A stretch of 64,000 nt of DNA, taken from NCBI RefSeq assembly GCF_013373865.1, contig NC_050472.1, positions 16,442,360-16,506,359 on the forward strand. Direction: 5' to 3'. This document shows positions 32,234 to 45,130 of the stretch, one piece after another; position 1 is the stretch's first letter, and every line of letters begins with the position of its first letter. Origin of the DNA: Monomorium pharaonis. Its lineage: Eukaryota; Arthropoda; Insecta; Hymenoptera; Formicidae. Made by a program: the position numbers and the translations under genes. The notes beneath the pieces were generated by a model, which made no database searches, was not told the origin of the DNA, and saw nothing but the letters and a program-made list of their open reading frames with translations.

Positions 32234-33892
32234 ACCGATTATTGAATATCTTTTAAATGATTCTTTTCAGAACCATCGAAATTTTCAACAAAGGTTCACT
32301 CCATCAGTTTGATATTTTTAATAAACGTTTAATTTTAACTGTGATAAATAAAATAATTCTTTCCCATTACCTTGTGTGTTTTTCTTTCCATATATTGTTA
32401 TTTATATTTATCTAGATAAATCTATAATTCGAAACACATGTTACGAAATACATATTTATACAAATAATCAAATGTATAATATAATCCACATTTTTTAAAT
32501 TAAAAAAGATAGCAAATCAAATAATTAGTTATTTATTACATTCTTTAATTATTCAACGTTTTTGCTAATGCATCTTTTGATGTGCACCTTTCCAAAGTGC
32601 GCGCGCGTTCATTATTACCATTTACTCTTCGGGTAAATCAGGTCGGTAAGTCGGGGTTTCTGCAAAACTCTGCGATTCATTGACAAGCAGTGTTCGTTGA
32701 TCTGTTCACGGGTAATAAGCGATAAAAGTCGGAATAACCACTTTTTCTTAAAATGTCAATAACTCACAAGGGAACCTCGCGAACCCGAAAATTCTGATTT
32801 TAATGAAACTTGGCATAAATGTAGAAGGGGTAAATACATGAATTTAGAAATCAAAAGTTGGTGCTTATAAACGGTTTAAAGGGTTGAAACCACCCATCAA
32901 AAATGTTGAGTTTTTGTCTTTTCTCGATATATCTCGTAAACTAAACAAAGTATTAAAAAATGTTTCATACAAAAGTTTTACAGTATAAATACCTCTATTT
33001 AACTATGTTATTTATTAAAAAAAATAAATAGCATAGTTAAATAAAGGTATTTATGCCGTAAAACTTTTGTATGAAACATTTTTTTATATTTTGTTTAGTT
33101 TACGAGATATATCGAGAAAATGCAAAAATGTCTCAACTTTGAAGTGTGGTTTCACCCCTTCAAACCGTTTTTGAACCAAAATAAAACATTTCTAAATTAA
33201 TATATTTACTCCCTCTACATTTATGCCAAGTTCCATTAAAATTAGAAAATTTTTCATTTGGGCTTATAAACGATTTAAAGGAGTGAAATTACCCTTTAAA
33301 GGTTGAGATATTTTTACCTTTTCTCGCTATATCTTGTTAACTAAACAAAATATTAAAAAATGTTTTATACAAAAGTTTTACAGCCTAAATACCTTCATTT
33401 AACTACGCTGTTCATTTTTCAAAAAAAAATTTTTTAATTAAAATAAATTTTCAATAAAATTGACTTTTATGTATATAGCATTTATAAAATAATTATACTA
33501 TCTTATACTACGTTCTATTTATATTATCTATGTGTATATTATGTATGTTATATATTATCTATGTTATAATACTATACATTTATATTATCTGCATCCCTAT
33601 ATGTATTAGTTTTCATCTAACAGTTGCGCAATATTAGAGTAGTCACGTTGCTTTCACACAGTTCATTCTGTCTACGTCACATATTTCACATTCAAGTTTT
33701 ATATTCGTCATATCGCGGTATATATCATATATGAAATGGAAATCACGTATTAAAATTTGATATTTTTATTAATGATGTTACACGTCATTTTCACATCTGT
33801 ATCAAGTCTAACGTGTGCTTGATCAGTACATCAGTATCACATCTAACGTGTGCTTGATTTTTCTGTTAGATTATTTAATTAAGCAAAGCATA

Positions 33893-34698
33893 CCCACATA
33901 GCACACTTTATCCTGAGGATATCCCAAATTATCCCAGACAGACGTAGGCGATCCCACGGATCTCTCAATGAGTAGCTCCCGGGATATCCTACAAAAATAT
34001 CTTAAAATATCGTAAAATATCTTAAGATATCATATGATGTCCCATTAATATATTTCGATATCCCCCCAAAATATATTAAAATATTATAAGATATTGTAAG
34101 ATATTTTATAATATCTTACGATATCCTATTACATCCAAATAATATCCCATCATATCTTTTATCTCTACAATTAATAAAGCGTAAATCAAGTGTAAAGGAA
34201 AAGTGAATGTAATAAAAGAGTGACAAAAGCGTTAATTAAATCTCTAAGAAACGTAAATTAAAACAGAACATAAAGAAAGTACACTTATCGAAACAATGTG
34301 ATATATATTAATAAAATAATACTAAAAAATTATAAAAAATGACACTAAAAATTTTTTTGATTTTATACAAACAGAGCAAAAATCAACTTTTTAATAAGTT
34401 ATTCCACATGCTATTTTGCACGCATATATAAAAATGAATAAAAAATTAAAACTTTATATTTATTCATAAAAATATAAGTTAACTATACATATTTCATCCT
34501 TCTGATAACATCTATTGTAATGATCTATAACAAATATGTATGCATAGACAAGAAGTGTTCATGGATTATCACGTGGCGTTAGGATGCGTACGGTCTTCGA
34601 AGTCAAGCAACGTCGGCGATGGTTGACACTTGGATGGGTGACCGTTTTTTCAGATATAGAAATTAAATATGCTTTAATGAGTACGACTGTGGCTGAAA
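33893..34698 (+). mobile_element. 806-bp insertion carrying the 5S-like module, copy 2 (CATA flanks)
   Basis: Comparison with copy 3 of the host element shows AAGCATAATGTTACACG uninterrupted there. Here that sequence is split between CATA (33889-33892) and CATA (34699-34702). The insert begins CCCACATAGCACAC, has ATATCTTA-type repeats, then the conserved unit shared with 4590-5160, and ends with the 5S-like module, a T6 run and GGCTGAAA. Confidence 0.7.
34588..34643 (+). pseudogene. 5S rRNA-like internal control region, copy 2
   Basis: CGTACGGTCTTCGAAGTCAA, then GCAACGTCGGCGATGG, then ACACTTGGATGGGTGACC. This copy is closer to 5S rRNA than the one at 5031. It keeps all three internal promoter elements and is followed at once by GTTTTTTC, a Pol III-type stop. 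Confidence 0.78.
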
Positions 34699-35061
34699 CA
34701 TAATATTACACGTAAATGTTGCGAATGTTCTTAATATATTAATTATTTTATTTCAAATTATACATATTCCACCTATAAATGAAAGAGAAATACAATTACG
34801 TGATGTGATAGAGGATATTATAACAAATGATATTATAACAGTGAATGTGACTTATCATTTGATGTACACACTGATACTGCTTTAGAATTTTAAAATTATT
34901 GAGAAGTGGATTTACCTGACATAGAATATGTAACAAATGATGAGGAAGAATTTTTAAAAAATGATAATTGTGGTAGGGACTTCACCTTTCTGAAGCGACG
35001 TTGCACTCCTAAAAAAGAGTGTCGGCCTTTTATCACTTCTCCAATATTCGACGGCTTTCCT

Positions 35062-35472
35062 TTAATAGCTACTATTTAAAATTTCGTCTTCTGGTTCACA
35101 ATTATATTCATTATCAAGTTCATAATCAACATTATCATTTTCTAAAAATTCTTCCACTTTATCTGTTACATATTCTATGTCAGGTAAATTCACTTCCAAA
35201 TAATTTTGAAATTTTAAAGCAAAATGAGTGTGTACATCAAATGATAAGTCATTCACTGCATTTGTTATAATATCCTTTATCACATCACGTAATTGTATTT
35301 CTCTTTCATTTATAGGCGTTGGTGGAATATGTGTAATTTGAAATAAAATAATTAACATATTAAGAACATTCGCAACATTTATGTGTAACATTATGCTTCG
35401 CTTAATTAAAAACAATCTAACAAGGAAAATCAAGCACATGTTAGATGTGATACTGATGTACTGATCAAACAC
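35062..35472 (-). pseudogene. Truncated transposon-encoded protein (unassigned)
   Basis: A 136-residue frame shared almost residue for residue with 61945-62370. Landmarks are IPPTPINEREIQLRDVIKDI, DLSFDVHTHFALKFQNYLEV and an acidic tail (EFLENDNVDYELDNEYNCEP). It is probably the N-terminal part of the element's protein, cut off by the palindrome centre. A second, more decayed copy lies inverted at 34705-34975. I do not recognise the family. Confidence 0.5.
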
Positions 35473-36579
35473 ACGTTAGACACTGATGTGAAAATGACGC
35501 GTAACACCATTAATAAAGATACCAAACTTTTATTAATACGTGATTTCATATATGATACATACCGTGACATGACGAATATAAAACTTGAATGTGAAATATG
35601 TGACGTAGAGAGAATAAACACTGTGTGAAAGCAACGTGACTACTAATATCGCGCAACTGTTAGATAAAAACTAATACATACAAGGATGCAGATAATATAA
35701 ATGTATAGTATTATAACGTAGATAATATATAACATATATAATATACACATAGATGATATAAATAAAACGTAGTATAAGATAGTATAATTACTTTATAAAT
35801 GCTATATACATAAAAGTCAATTTTATTGAAAATTTATTTTAATTAAAAAAAAAAATTTTTTTCGAAAAATAAACAGCGTAGTTAAATGGAGGTATTTATG
35901 CTGTGAAACTTTTGTATAAAACATTTTTTTATATTTTGTTTAGTTTACGAGATATATGAAGCAAAGGTAAAAATATCTCGACCTTTGAAGGGTAGTTTCA
36001 CTCCTTCAAATCGTTTATAAGACCAAACGAAAAATTTTCTGATTTTAATGAAACTTGGCATAAATGTAGAGGGGGTAAATACATTAATTTAGAAATGTTT
36101 TATTTTGGTTCAAAAACAGCTTGAAGGGGTGAAAGCACGCTTCAAGGTTGAGACATTTTTGCATTTTCTCGATATATCTCGTAAACTAAACAAAATATTA
36201 AAAAATGTTTCATACAAAAGTTTTACGGCATAAATACCTCTATTCAACTATCATATTTATTTTTTCCAAAAAAATTTTTTCAAAAAAAAAAAATTTTTTT
36301 TTGAAAAAAAAAATTTTTTTTTTAAATAAATAACATAGTTAAATAGAGGTATTTGTACTGTAAAACTTTTGTATGAAACATTTTCTAATATTTTGTTTAG
36401 TTTACGAGATATATCAAGAAAAGGCAAAAACTCAAAATTTTTTAAGAGTGGTTTCAACCCTTTAAACCGTTTATAAGCACCAACTTTTAATTTCTAAATT
36501 CATGTATTCACCCCCTCTACATTTATGCTAAGTTTCATTAAAATCAGAATTTTCGGGTTCGCGAGGTTCCCTTGTCAGT

Positions 36580-37990
36580 CAATATGCCGCACAACAATAA
36601 ACAACCATTCAAAATAAAAAGAAGAAAATCTCATTACAAAATTCCGCAAATAACAGAAATTCTCTATAATTTTTTTCACGCGAGATGCAACGCTGCAAAG
36701 TTGCACTACAATTTTTATTTCAATGGATCAAGCTTCCTCATTATGCCATATTGGTAAAAATTAAAGATAACTGAATCGTCAAAAAACATTTGAAAGAAGT
36801 TTCAAGCTTTAAAACGCTTTTCGTTTCTGCAATATTTTTTTGCTGAGTTTCAGCGGTTTAAAAATAACGTTTCGGTATACGACAAGTGTTCCTCCTTTTT
36901 TTTTAGTAGTCCACGTAAATGCACAGTTTTGAAAACCAACCTAAAACTTTTTATTAAAAATTTCAGAAGAATGTGTATTTTTCAATGTTTTGAATTAAAA
37001 TACTTCTTTAAATATTTATATAAATATTTATAATTAAAAACACAAGCCTCAATTGTAATTTTATTATTTTCAATTTTAGTCTTATAATATTTTATCATCT
37101 ATAATAAAATCATTCTTTAAATTTTCTTCCACTTGTCAAAGTCTTCCACTTCTTGTATAATGAATGGTCTAAAGAATAAAAATGTTTTTGTTTCTTGAAA
37201 ATAAAATTTTTTAACTCATATGGGATTTATATAAAACTCTCTAATTCAGTTGCGTAATACAAGGATACGGTAACTGCAAATGAAAAAGATATTCGACGAG
37301 TGTCTTGAATCTCGTCATTATCTCTGGCAAAGGTGTGCTCAATAAAGTGGCGTTGGTTCCGCAAAAGGGCCATTTCAATGTTTTCAATAAATCATTGTAT
37401 TCCCTGTAAATATTACATGTTTAGTAAATTTTTTAAATAAAATCTTGGTGATATTTACTTCAATAGGAGGATTAATATTTATTTGGAAACATTTTGATCA
37501 GTTTCACTAAAAATTTATTACTTTTAATAATTTACTTTTAATTGTTATTAATTCTTCAATATCTGCGGCTTTTTGTTGCAATTTCATAAAAAATTTATTA
37601 TAATATCAAAAAATTTCCTCACATTTTTACTAATATTTTTTCAAAATTGAAAGAAATAAAAATGGTACATAAGAGTTAGGTATAGAGTTGGGATGTAAAT
37701 GTATATTCCATTAAAGTAATGTAAATTTATTTTTATTCCTGTGCAAAATTTTTTCCATAATTCCCTCTAAAAATTACAATCCGTTATTTTTTTTCACATG
37801 TGGAAATAACATTAAAAATAAATTAATAACAGCATGCAAAAATCGAAACTGTACATGTAAAAAGTGTGAACAAGTTATGTCAAGTAATACATAGAATAAC
37901 TCTGGTATATATCGCATTTATAAAAAACTTAATTTATGTATTAAACATTATTTACTATATAAATAATAAAGTAGATCGCCTAAACAATCT
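36580..37990. other. AT-rich stretch, nothing recognised
   Basis: No gene, RNA or clear repeat is seen. Short frames are AT-driven. Confidence 0.5.
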
Positions 37991-37994
37991 GCAC

Positions 37995-38330
37995 TGGATC
38001 TTAGGGAACGGACAGAACTGTCCCTCACCGATTTTAATGAGCTTTGGATATGTTGTAGAACATAAAAAAATATTAGACCCATATTTTTTTTAGCGACGTA
38101 TCTCAACGTTTAGGGGTTGAATCCACCTCTCGAAAATAACGCGTTTTTTTGTTTTTGGCGAATATCTTTGAAAATATAAGGTTTATGAAAAAATGATTTA
38201 TACAAAAGTTTTATGGTATTTTATATATCTTTACAATAGTATATTTAAATTTTCAAAAAATTTCAAACTTTTTAATTTATCCCACACCCACCCCTTTTTT
38301 TAAATTTTGAAAATTTTGTAAGGACAAAAA
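37995..38330. mobile_element. One end of a transposon (fragment)
   Basis: GGGAACGGACAGAACTGTCC opens a segment organised like the terminal regions of the CAAGGGAACCT family: ACCGATTTTAATGAGCTTTGG in place of the ATGAAACTTGGCATAAATG block, a TTGAATCCACC segment, then GTTTATGAAAAAATGATTTA and AAAGTTTTATGG. It looks like a single end of a related but distinct element. The partner end is not seen. Confidence 0.45.
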
Positions 38331-38861
38331 TTAAAGAGCATTAAAAGCCAAATCCATCCAAATGTAATAATATATGGGTTCCATCATTCTCAATTATTAG
38401 CAAAACGAGATGATAATCTCGTGCTATAGGCGCCGCGTTAGAAGTTGCGTTATTTCTATAGTCGCGTCACATTCAATAACTGTCTCTCCTGCGTATATTT
38501 TTATATTAGAACATAAAAATCTTAATTACATAATACTCAATATATTACACGATATAAAGTATAAATGCATATATATAACAAAAGTAGCATATATATAGTA
38601 TACGTATATGCGTACGTACATTTTCATTGTTACAAATGCGAATATAGATTAATATAAAGCAAAATATTTTTTTAATATTTAAAACTGCAAATACAATATA
38701 ACAAAATATACAATATTAAGAGAGAAGTATAAAATATAAACTGCAATAACTATTTGCATAAATTATATTATTTACACTATATGCACATAGCACACTCTGA
38801 TAATAAAGATAATATGCATAATTATATAATTCAATTTAATGAGTTTAAAAATACATTTAAA

Positions 38862-38862
38862 C

Positions 38863-38940
<78 letters not shown>

Positions 38941-38966
38941 GTGTGTGTGCGTGTGTGTGTGTGTTT
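38862..38966. repeat. (GT)n microsatellite, about 105 bp
   Basis: Nearly pure GT dinucleotides with three GC interruptions near the 3' end. Frames across it are artefacts. Confidence 0.95.
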
Positions 38967-39069
38967 ATTTTGCAGACGACGCGGACGAATAAGTTTAATA
39001 TCAGTGTTGATAGACGGGCCGGTTGTTCTCGCGCAGGCGCATCATATGAGGCTTCAGTAAAATATCCAT

Positions 39070-39550
39070 TAGTAATAGGAAGGCGATCTTTGGTCCCCAT
39101 ACAATTTTTTTGCAAATTTATAAAAACATTAACACTTTGTATATATTTAACACGCACGCATATATTTGCATATCGTTTGCATGTATATTTGTGTATATAT
39201 ATTTAACATAAATTAAGGAATTAAAAATAATTTGCATTTAATAATAAAAATCAACTTAAAAACACAAAAAAGGTTTGTTCCAAAAAATCTTTGAAATAAA
39301 ACATTTAAATTAAAATAAATATTTTATTTGGTGGAACTCGTACAGAATACCGACATTGGTGACAAGGCTAAGGGAAAACCGCCAAAAAATCTTATCAATA
39401 TTAATCAAATACGATATTTATAAATTATTCTATTTAATACGAGAAAATATACATGCATGTTTAATATATAAAAGGTGTTATAACGTTTTTATAAATTTAC
39501 AAAAAAATTGTATGGGGACTAAAAATCTCCTTCCTATTGAAAAGATCTTC
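39070..39550. mobile_element. Foldback with GTCCCCATACAATTTTTTT arms
   Basis: GGAAGGCGATCTTTGGTCCC and CATACAATTTTTTTGCAAAT (39078-39120) recur inverted at 39487-39540. The spacer is AT-rich. Microsatellites flank both arms: (GT)n at 38862 and (ACGC)n at 39587-39640. Confidence 0.7.
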
Positions 39551-39586
39551 CTTTTAATGAAAATGTACGCACTCACTAACGTATAC

Positions 39587-39640
39587 ACACACGCACGCAC
39601 GCACGCATGCACGCACGCACGCACGCCCGCCCGCCCGCCG
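39587..39640. repeat. (ACGC)n then (GCCC)n microsatellite
   Basis: A short ACAC/ACGC array passing into CGCCCGCCCG. Confidence 0.9.
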
Positions 39641-39644
39641 TATA

Positions 39645-40380
39645 CTTCTCCTTTATTATCCTTTTAATTAAAAATCCTTTTATGTATCACAAAATAACTA
39701 CTAAATCTTTTACATTTCTTACAGAGAGAATAATTATGTTCGACTGCAATGTATTGCTACACTGCTTATAACATTAAAAAATTAATTTAACTCATGATGG
39801 TTTCGTTAATATTAATAGTAAAAAAACTGAAATTATGACATAATGTCAATATAATATAAAGGCTTATAAAACAGAATGGTTGTGAGCAAATTATTTCCAC
39901 TTTTATTTTTTCTTACTTTTGCGGTAATTTCTTACAGAGTTACAAGATTTATGTTATAATTTATTATTTGTTCAATAATAAATAACTGATTATACAAACA
40001 ATGATCTGATTATTCATGCCGTAATGATTACTAAAATCTCATGGAATTTATCATTATAATTCATATCGCCATATTCACAGTGCTCCACAAAGCTTGCCAT
40101 CAGACTTTTGTGATAGTAATTTTAATATCGTCAGTGTATAAAGTACGTTTTACTAATTATAATTTTTAACGCTTTTCACATGTATATCTCGATTCTTAGA
40201 TAAATTAATTTCGGCGATTTATGTATAATTTTATTATTTCCGTTATTAATTTATTTTTAATATTAATTCCACACGATACAAGGATCAAGTTTGTCTCTTC
40301 CAGGATTATTTATCAAACTTTTACTTATTGACTTATTAACCAATATAAACGATATATACATCCATCCTCGTAAAATAAAG
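39645..40380. other. AT-rich stretch, nothing recognised
   Basis: No gene or repeat unit is seen between the ACGC array and the left end of the 40.4-48.5 kb transposon. Confidence 0.5.
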
Positions 40381-41235
40381 TGCGGCCCAAAAATTTGTCC
40401 GTTTTTCCCTTGATTTTTTAAGTAAATTATATGTTACCTTACAATAAAGTTTAAATTCTCACAAATTTTTATCTTGAGGTAACAATTGGTTTCTGAGATA
40501 AAAAGGATCAAAGTTCATCAATAGTAAAGCTTATGTTCTTCAAAGCTTATGTTCTTCAATGTTTTTGACACTTTAAAAATCCAAAGTAACGTATTTTAAG
40601 GTTTTTGAGATCGCCAATTACGAATCTAAAGTAAAAAAAAAGTTAAAAATAGCTAATCCAATATGGCGAATCTTATTACAAAAAATACATTTAATTGAAG
40701 TTTAGTTTAATAGTTTAAGAATAACACACAGATCCACAAAAAGTGCCCTGCGCCGTAAACCAGACCAGGTTATTCCCATGTATTTTGACTCGCTAGAAAC
40801 AAATCTGATGTCAGATTTACTCCATCTCAATTTTTTTCGACCCTCAAAAAACATCTTAAAAAATCATAAAACCAGGAATTTCTGATTTACTCCTACAAAC
40901 ATTAAACTTTGCGATTCAATATATTTTAACTAACCATTTCTAATCTTAGGACCCTCTAATAAATGCCCCATAACCTGATAACCTATTAATAGCAAACCCC
41001 ATTACACCCCATAACCGTAGAGTTTCGATGCAAACAATGAGAAAAATTTTAACATATTATAACTTTGACATTTCAAACAGCTGTATGACATACTCAATAG
41101 CTGCATGAATTCTTAGATGTCCAATTCCACCTTTCATAACCCGTCCAAAACAAATTCTTTAACCTCATAGCAGTGTATTCTTCAGTAGCAAATCCTAAAA
41201 CTCTATTTTTCAATTCCATATGTTTAGAACATAAC

Positions 41236-41771
41236 TTATGATTGCCTGTGTTTGCGTACTCTTTTATCGAACGACCTATAAAGTGGATTTCTTTTACGCT
41301 TTATATCTTTTACAACTTTGTCTTTTTTTAGCATCCAACAGAAGTCAACCATCATATTCTCGTCCCACCTGCTTTGGTAACGACGTTCCATTTCTCTAAT
41401 ATCTTGAGAAAATCGTTTTCTCTGTTCTTCACTGTAATCTTCAAGATTTTGTGGGAAGTAATCAAGATGTGAATAAAGAAAGTATAGCTTAATATTCATT
41501 AAACATCCTAATGCATAGAAATTTCTCACCATATCAGTTACTAAATCTCTATAGTCTTCACTTCTGCAATTTCCGAAAAAGACTACCTTCTTAAAATTAA
41601 GCCGTGCAGCTCGTTCTTTGGCATTCATTGCATTTAAAGAAATCCTTAATCTTTTAACAATGTACAAATTTAAGGGCCATCAAAAATTCCTCCCTTCAAT
41701 TTCGCACTCAATATTGCCGGGAATTTGCGACCTATATATGCAAAAGATCGCCCTTCTTTATTTAAAGTTTT
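41236..41771 (-). pseudogene. Transposon protein, C-terminal part (arthropod TE family)
   Basis: The minus-strand frame at 41236-41667 continues upstream to 41771 after stops and frameshifts. Blocks in order are TLNKEGRSFAYIGRKFPA, AKLKGGIFDGP, a MNAKERAA block, CRSEDYRDLV, LYFLYSHLDYFPQNL, YSEEQRKRFSQDI, MERRYQSRWDENMMVDFCWM and a basic tail. I know this as a protein very widespread in arthropod genomes with transposon-like copy number. Family members usually have SLKxHFLHSHLDFFP and SEEQGERFHQDI where this copy is degraded. I do not name a superfamily. The first codons continue the reading of the piece at 46754-46885. Confidence 0.75.
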
Positions 41772-42630
41772 TAGTCCAGCGGAATTAGACTGAAAAAGAG
41801 CCGTTTTGGGAAAAAATTGGTAATTCAAGTTTGACTATGCGTAAAGCACAATTAATGTGCGTACATTAAGACAGATACGTTTGCCACTTGCAAAAAGCTG
41901 GGGATTATTCCAAAATTACGGGTTAAAGTGAAGAAAAAGCAGTTTTTTGCTTGCGTCTTGTAAAGTAAAAACGGAATCAAAAAAAGTTTTGAATAAAAGT
42001 TGTAGGTAATAAGTAGATTTACAATAATAAATTTGGTTCATTAAGATCAGTCAATTAGTTTAGTTGTAAAGTAGGAAAAAAAAATCATGAAAAATGGCCA
42101 TTTCTTAAATTGTTAATAACTTTCTTAAAAATTAACTCAAGCATTTAAAATTGTAGGAAAATATAGCTTTTATGACAATAAAAAAGTGTACCAAATTTTA
42201 TCAAAAAATATTAACAACTTTTGAAGTAATGTCAATTGTTTATTCAAAACGCGCTCCACTAAAATTTAATTTCTACATTTTTGAGATCATGATCACAAAT
42301 CAAAACCAAAGTTTTTTCTCTTCTTAAAAAGTTGTAGATCATATATCGGTATTGCAAAATGTGTGCAATGCAATTAAGTGCCTCAAATAAACGTGTAAAA
42401 ATAAGCCTAATTAACAATTAAATAACTTTTAAAATATTGACGCTATCAAAATGGGGTAAGATGCATTTGAAAGGTGCAATTTGTCTTTAAATTAAAAAAA
42501 AAAAACATTGTCCTAGCTTGCTTAGAAGCCGAGATAATTTTTTTTTTAAATCACTGTTGCTACAGTTATGAATATTAAGAGCTGAAATTTTGACAGCGTT
42601 TTATTAAAGTTAAGTAGAGCTCAACAAAGT

Positions 42631-43045
42631 TAGCCCCCCCACTTTGACTTTTCTTAATTTTCTTTTTACCAATTGTTTGGTGGTCGTTTGGTAGTGTTTG
42701 GTACCGTATTCCAAACGTTTGGTGGTTCCTCGTTTTTTCAGGAAATCAAAAACAAATTTTGGTTCTTTTGTTAGCCCCCCCACTTTGACTTTTCTTAATT
42801 TTTTTTTTACCAATTGTTTGGTGGTCGTTTGGTAGTGTTTGGTACCGTATTTCAAACGTTTGGTGGTTCCTCGTTTTTGCAGGAAATCAAAAACAAATTT
42901 TAATTCTTCTTTTAGCCCCCCCACTTTGACTTTTTTTAATTTTTTTTTTTAATCGATTGGTCGTCGCTTGGTGATGTTTGGTACCATATTCAAAACGTTT
43001 GGTGGTTCCTCGTTTTTTCAGGAAATCAAAAATACATTTTACGCG
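42631..43045. repeat. 141-bp tandem repeat, three copies, left arm
   Basis: Units start at 42631, 42772 and 42913 with TAGCCCCCCCACTTTGACTT. They carry TTGTTTGGTGGTCGTTTGG, AAACGTTTGGTGGTTCCTCG and CAGGAAATCAAAAA. The right arm carries the inverted array at about 44850-45115 with only two copies, so the arrays have changed copy number since the arms formed. Confidence 0.85.
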
Positions 43046-43186
43046 ACTGACCAATCAGGAAGCTCGTTTAAAGGCAAACATTGGGTCTGTTTACATTGCT
43101 TCCAACGCCCGGATATATATTTATCTCGTTTCAAGTGTACAAACATTTTTGAGGATTTCAAGCAACGCGGACAAACCTATTAATTA

Positions 43187-43548
43187 CTATCATAATATTA
43201 ATTATTATCTCAACATTGCGTTAAATAACATCAACACCCGATTCGAGCGCGTTGTCCTAAAGGCCATTACACATAAAATTCCGGACAACACAATACTTGA
43301 TTGGGATTGGTCCATTTTCTTACAATGTAACTACAACTTAGTTGCACATCGGCGTAATAAGGCAATTTTTGGTGATCGTTTGGTACATGTAACATGTCAC
43401 ATCGACGAAATGTAGCGATACGAACACTTTCCGCGGCCATGTGCGCATGCTCTACGGTTATACGTACATGCTTTGCGGCCATATACGCATTCTCGGTGGT
43501 CATGTGTGCATGAAATAAAGGCGCGAATTTAAAATGTATGTGTATCTG
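43187..43548. mobile_element. 362-bp insertion in the left arm (TA flanks)
   Basis: Absent from the right arm, where the equivalent sequence is continuous (CCTATTAATTAATGATTC in left-arm orientation). TA is present on both sides (43185-43186 and 43549-43550). The insert has no visible terminal inverted repeat. It contains degenerate repeats of CGGCCATGTGCGCATGCTC (43425-43510), and a related stretch lies at 55575-55650. Confidence 0.65.
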
Positions 43549-43692
43549 TAATGATTCCTTTGTATTTTAATGGTATATTAAATGCCCAAATTCAAGCAGT
43601 TTTTACATATGGTTTCTAGTAACAATATAATATATTATGATACAAATGCATATGAAAGTGCATAGAAGTATAAGGATTTTGTTAATCTTTTG

Positions 43693-44218
<526 letters not shown>

Positions 44219-44261
44219 TTGCTTGCAATGTACATTGGCAACCTATGTATATTGCAAGCAA

Positions 44262-44556
<295 letters not shown>

Positions 44557-44849
44557 ATGCAAAAGATTAACAAAATCCTTATACTTCCATGAACTTTCAT
44601 ATGCATTTGTATCATAATATATTATATTGTTACTAGAAACCATATGTAGAAACTGCTTGAATTTGGGTACTTAATATACCATTAAAATACAAGAGAATCA
44701 TTAATTAATAGGTTTGTTCGCGTTGCTTGAAATCCTCAAAAATGTTTGTACTTGAAACAAGATAAATATGTATCCGGGCGTTGGAAGCAATGTGAACAGA
44801 CCTAATGTTTGCCTTTAAACGAGCTTCCTAATTGGTCAGTCGCGTAAAA

Positions 44850-45115
44850 TGTATTTTTGATTTCCTGAAAAAACGAGGAACCACCAAACGTTTTGAATAC
44901 GGTACCAAACATCACCAAGCAACGACCAATCAATTGAAAACAAAAAAATTAAGAAAAGTCAAAGTGAGGGGACTAACAGAAGAATTAAAATTTGTTTTTG
45001 ATTTCCTGCAAAAACGAGGAACCACCAAACGTTTGGAATATCAAACACTACCAAACGACCACCAAACGATTGGTAAAAAGAAAATTAAGAAAAGTCAAAG
45101 TGGGGGGGGCTAACT
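44850..45115. repeat. 141-bp tandem repeat, two copies, right arm
   Basis: Inverted counterpart of 42631-43045. It carries CGAGGAACCACCAAACGTTT and AAAAGTCAAAGTGGGGGGG. Confidence 0.85.
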
Positions 45116-45130
45116 TCGTTGAGCTGTTAA

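Larger units (their letters stand above)
30443..32695. mobile_element. Palindromic Tc1-like element
   Basis: Two arms of about 975 bp (30443-31418 and 31715-32695) are inverted copies. Each arm runs from the terminal region (GACAAGCAGTG/ACTGCCCATC, CAATGAATCGC, TTTACCCGAAGGGTAAATGG, GCGCGCACTTTGGAAAGG) into the transposase C-terminal half. The 300-bp spacer (31418-31715) holds the plus-strand middle of the transposase. The right half therefore reads as the original element and the left half as a duplicated, inverted copy. TA flanks were not identified. Confidence 0.85.
32767..36574. mobile_element. CAAGGGAACCT-ended palindromic element, copy 1 (TCA target duplication)
   Basis: Starts CAAGGGAACCTCGCGAACCC and ends GGGTTCGCGAGGTTCCCTTG, with TCA on both sides (32764-32766 and 36575-36577). 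The two halves are inverted copies about a centre near 34975. Landmarks are ATGAAACTTGGCATAAATGT, TATATCTCGTAAACTAAACA and ACTTTTGTATGAAACATTTT. Each half also has internal hairpins. The left half has received the 806-bp 5S-bearing insertion (33893-34698). The same centre junction is present in copy 3 (61301-63898). Confidence 0.88.

Noticed and set aside
36257..36457. 66-codon frame with KKKFFFSKKNFFF
   Set aside because: It is an A/T homopolymer artefact at an internal hairpin of the CAAGGG element.
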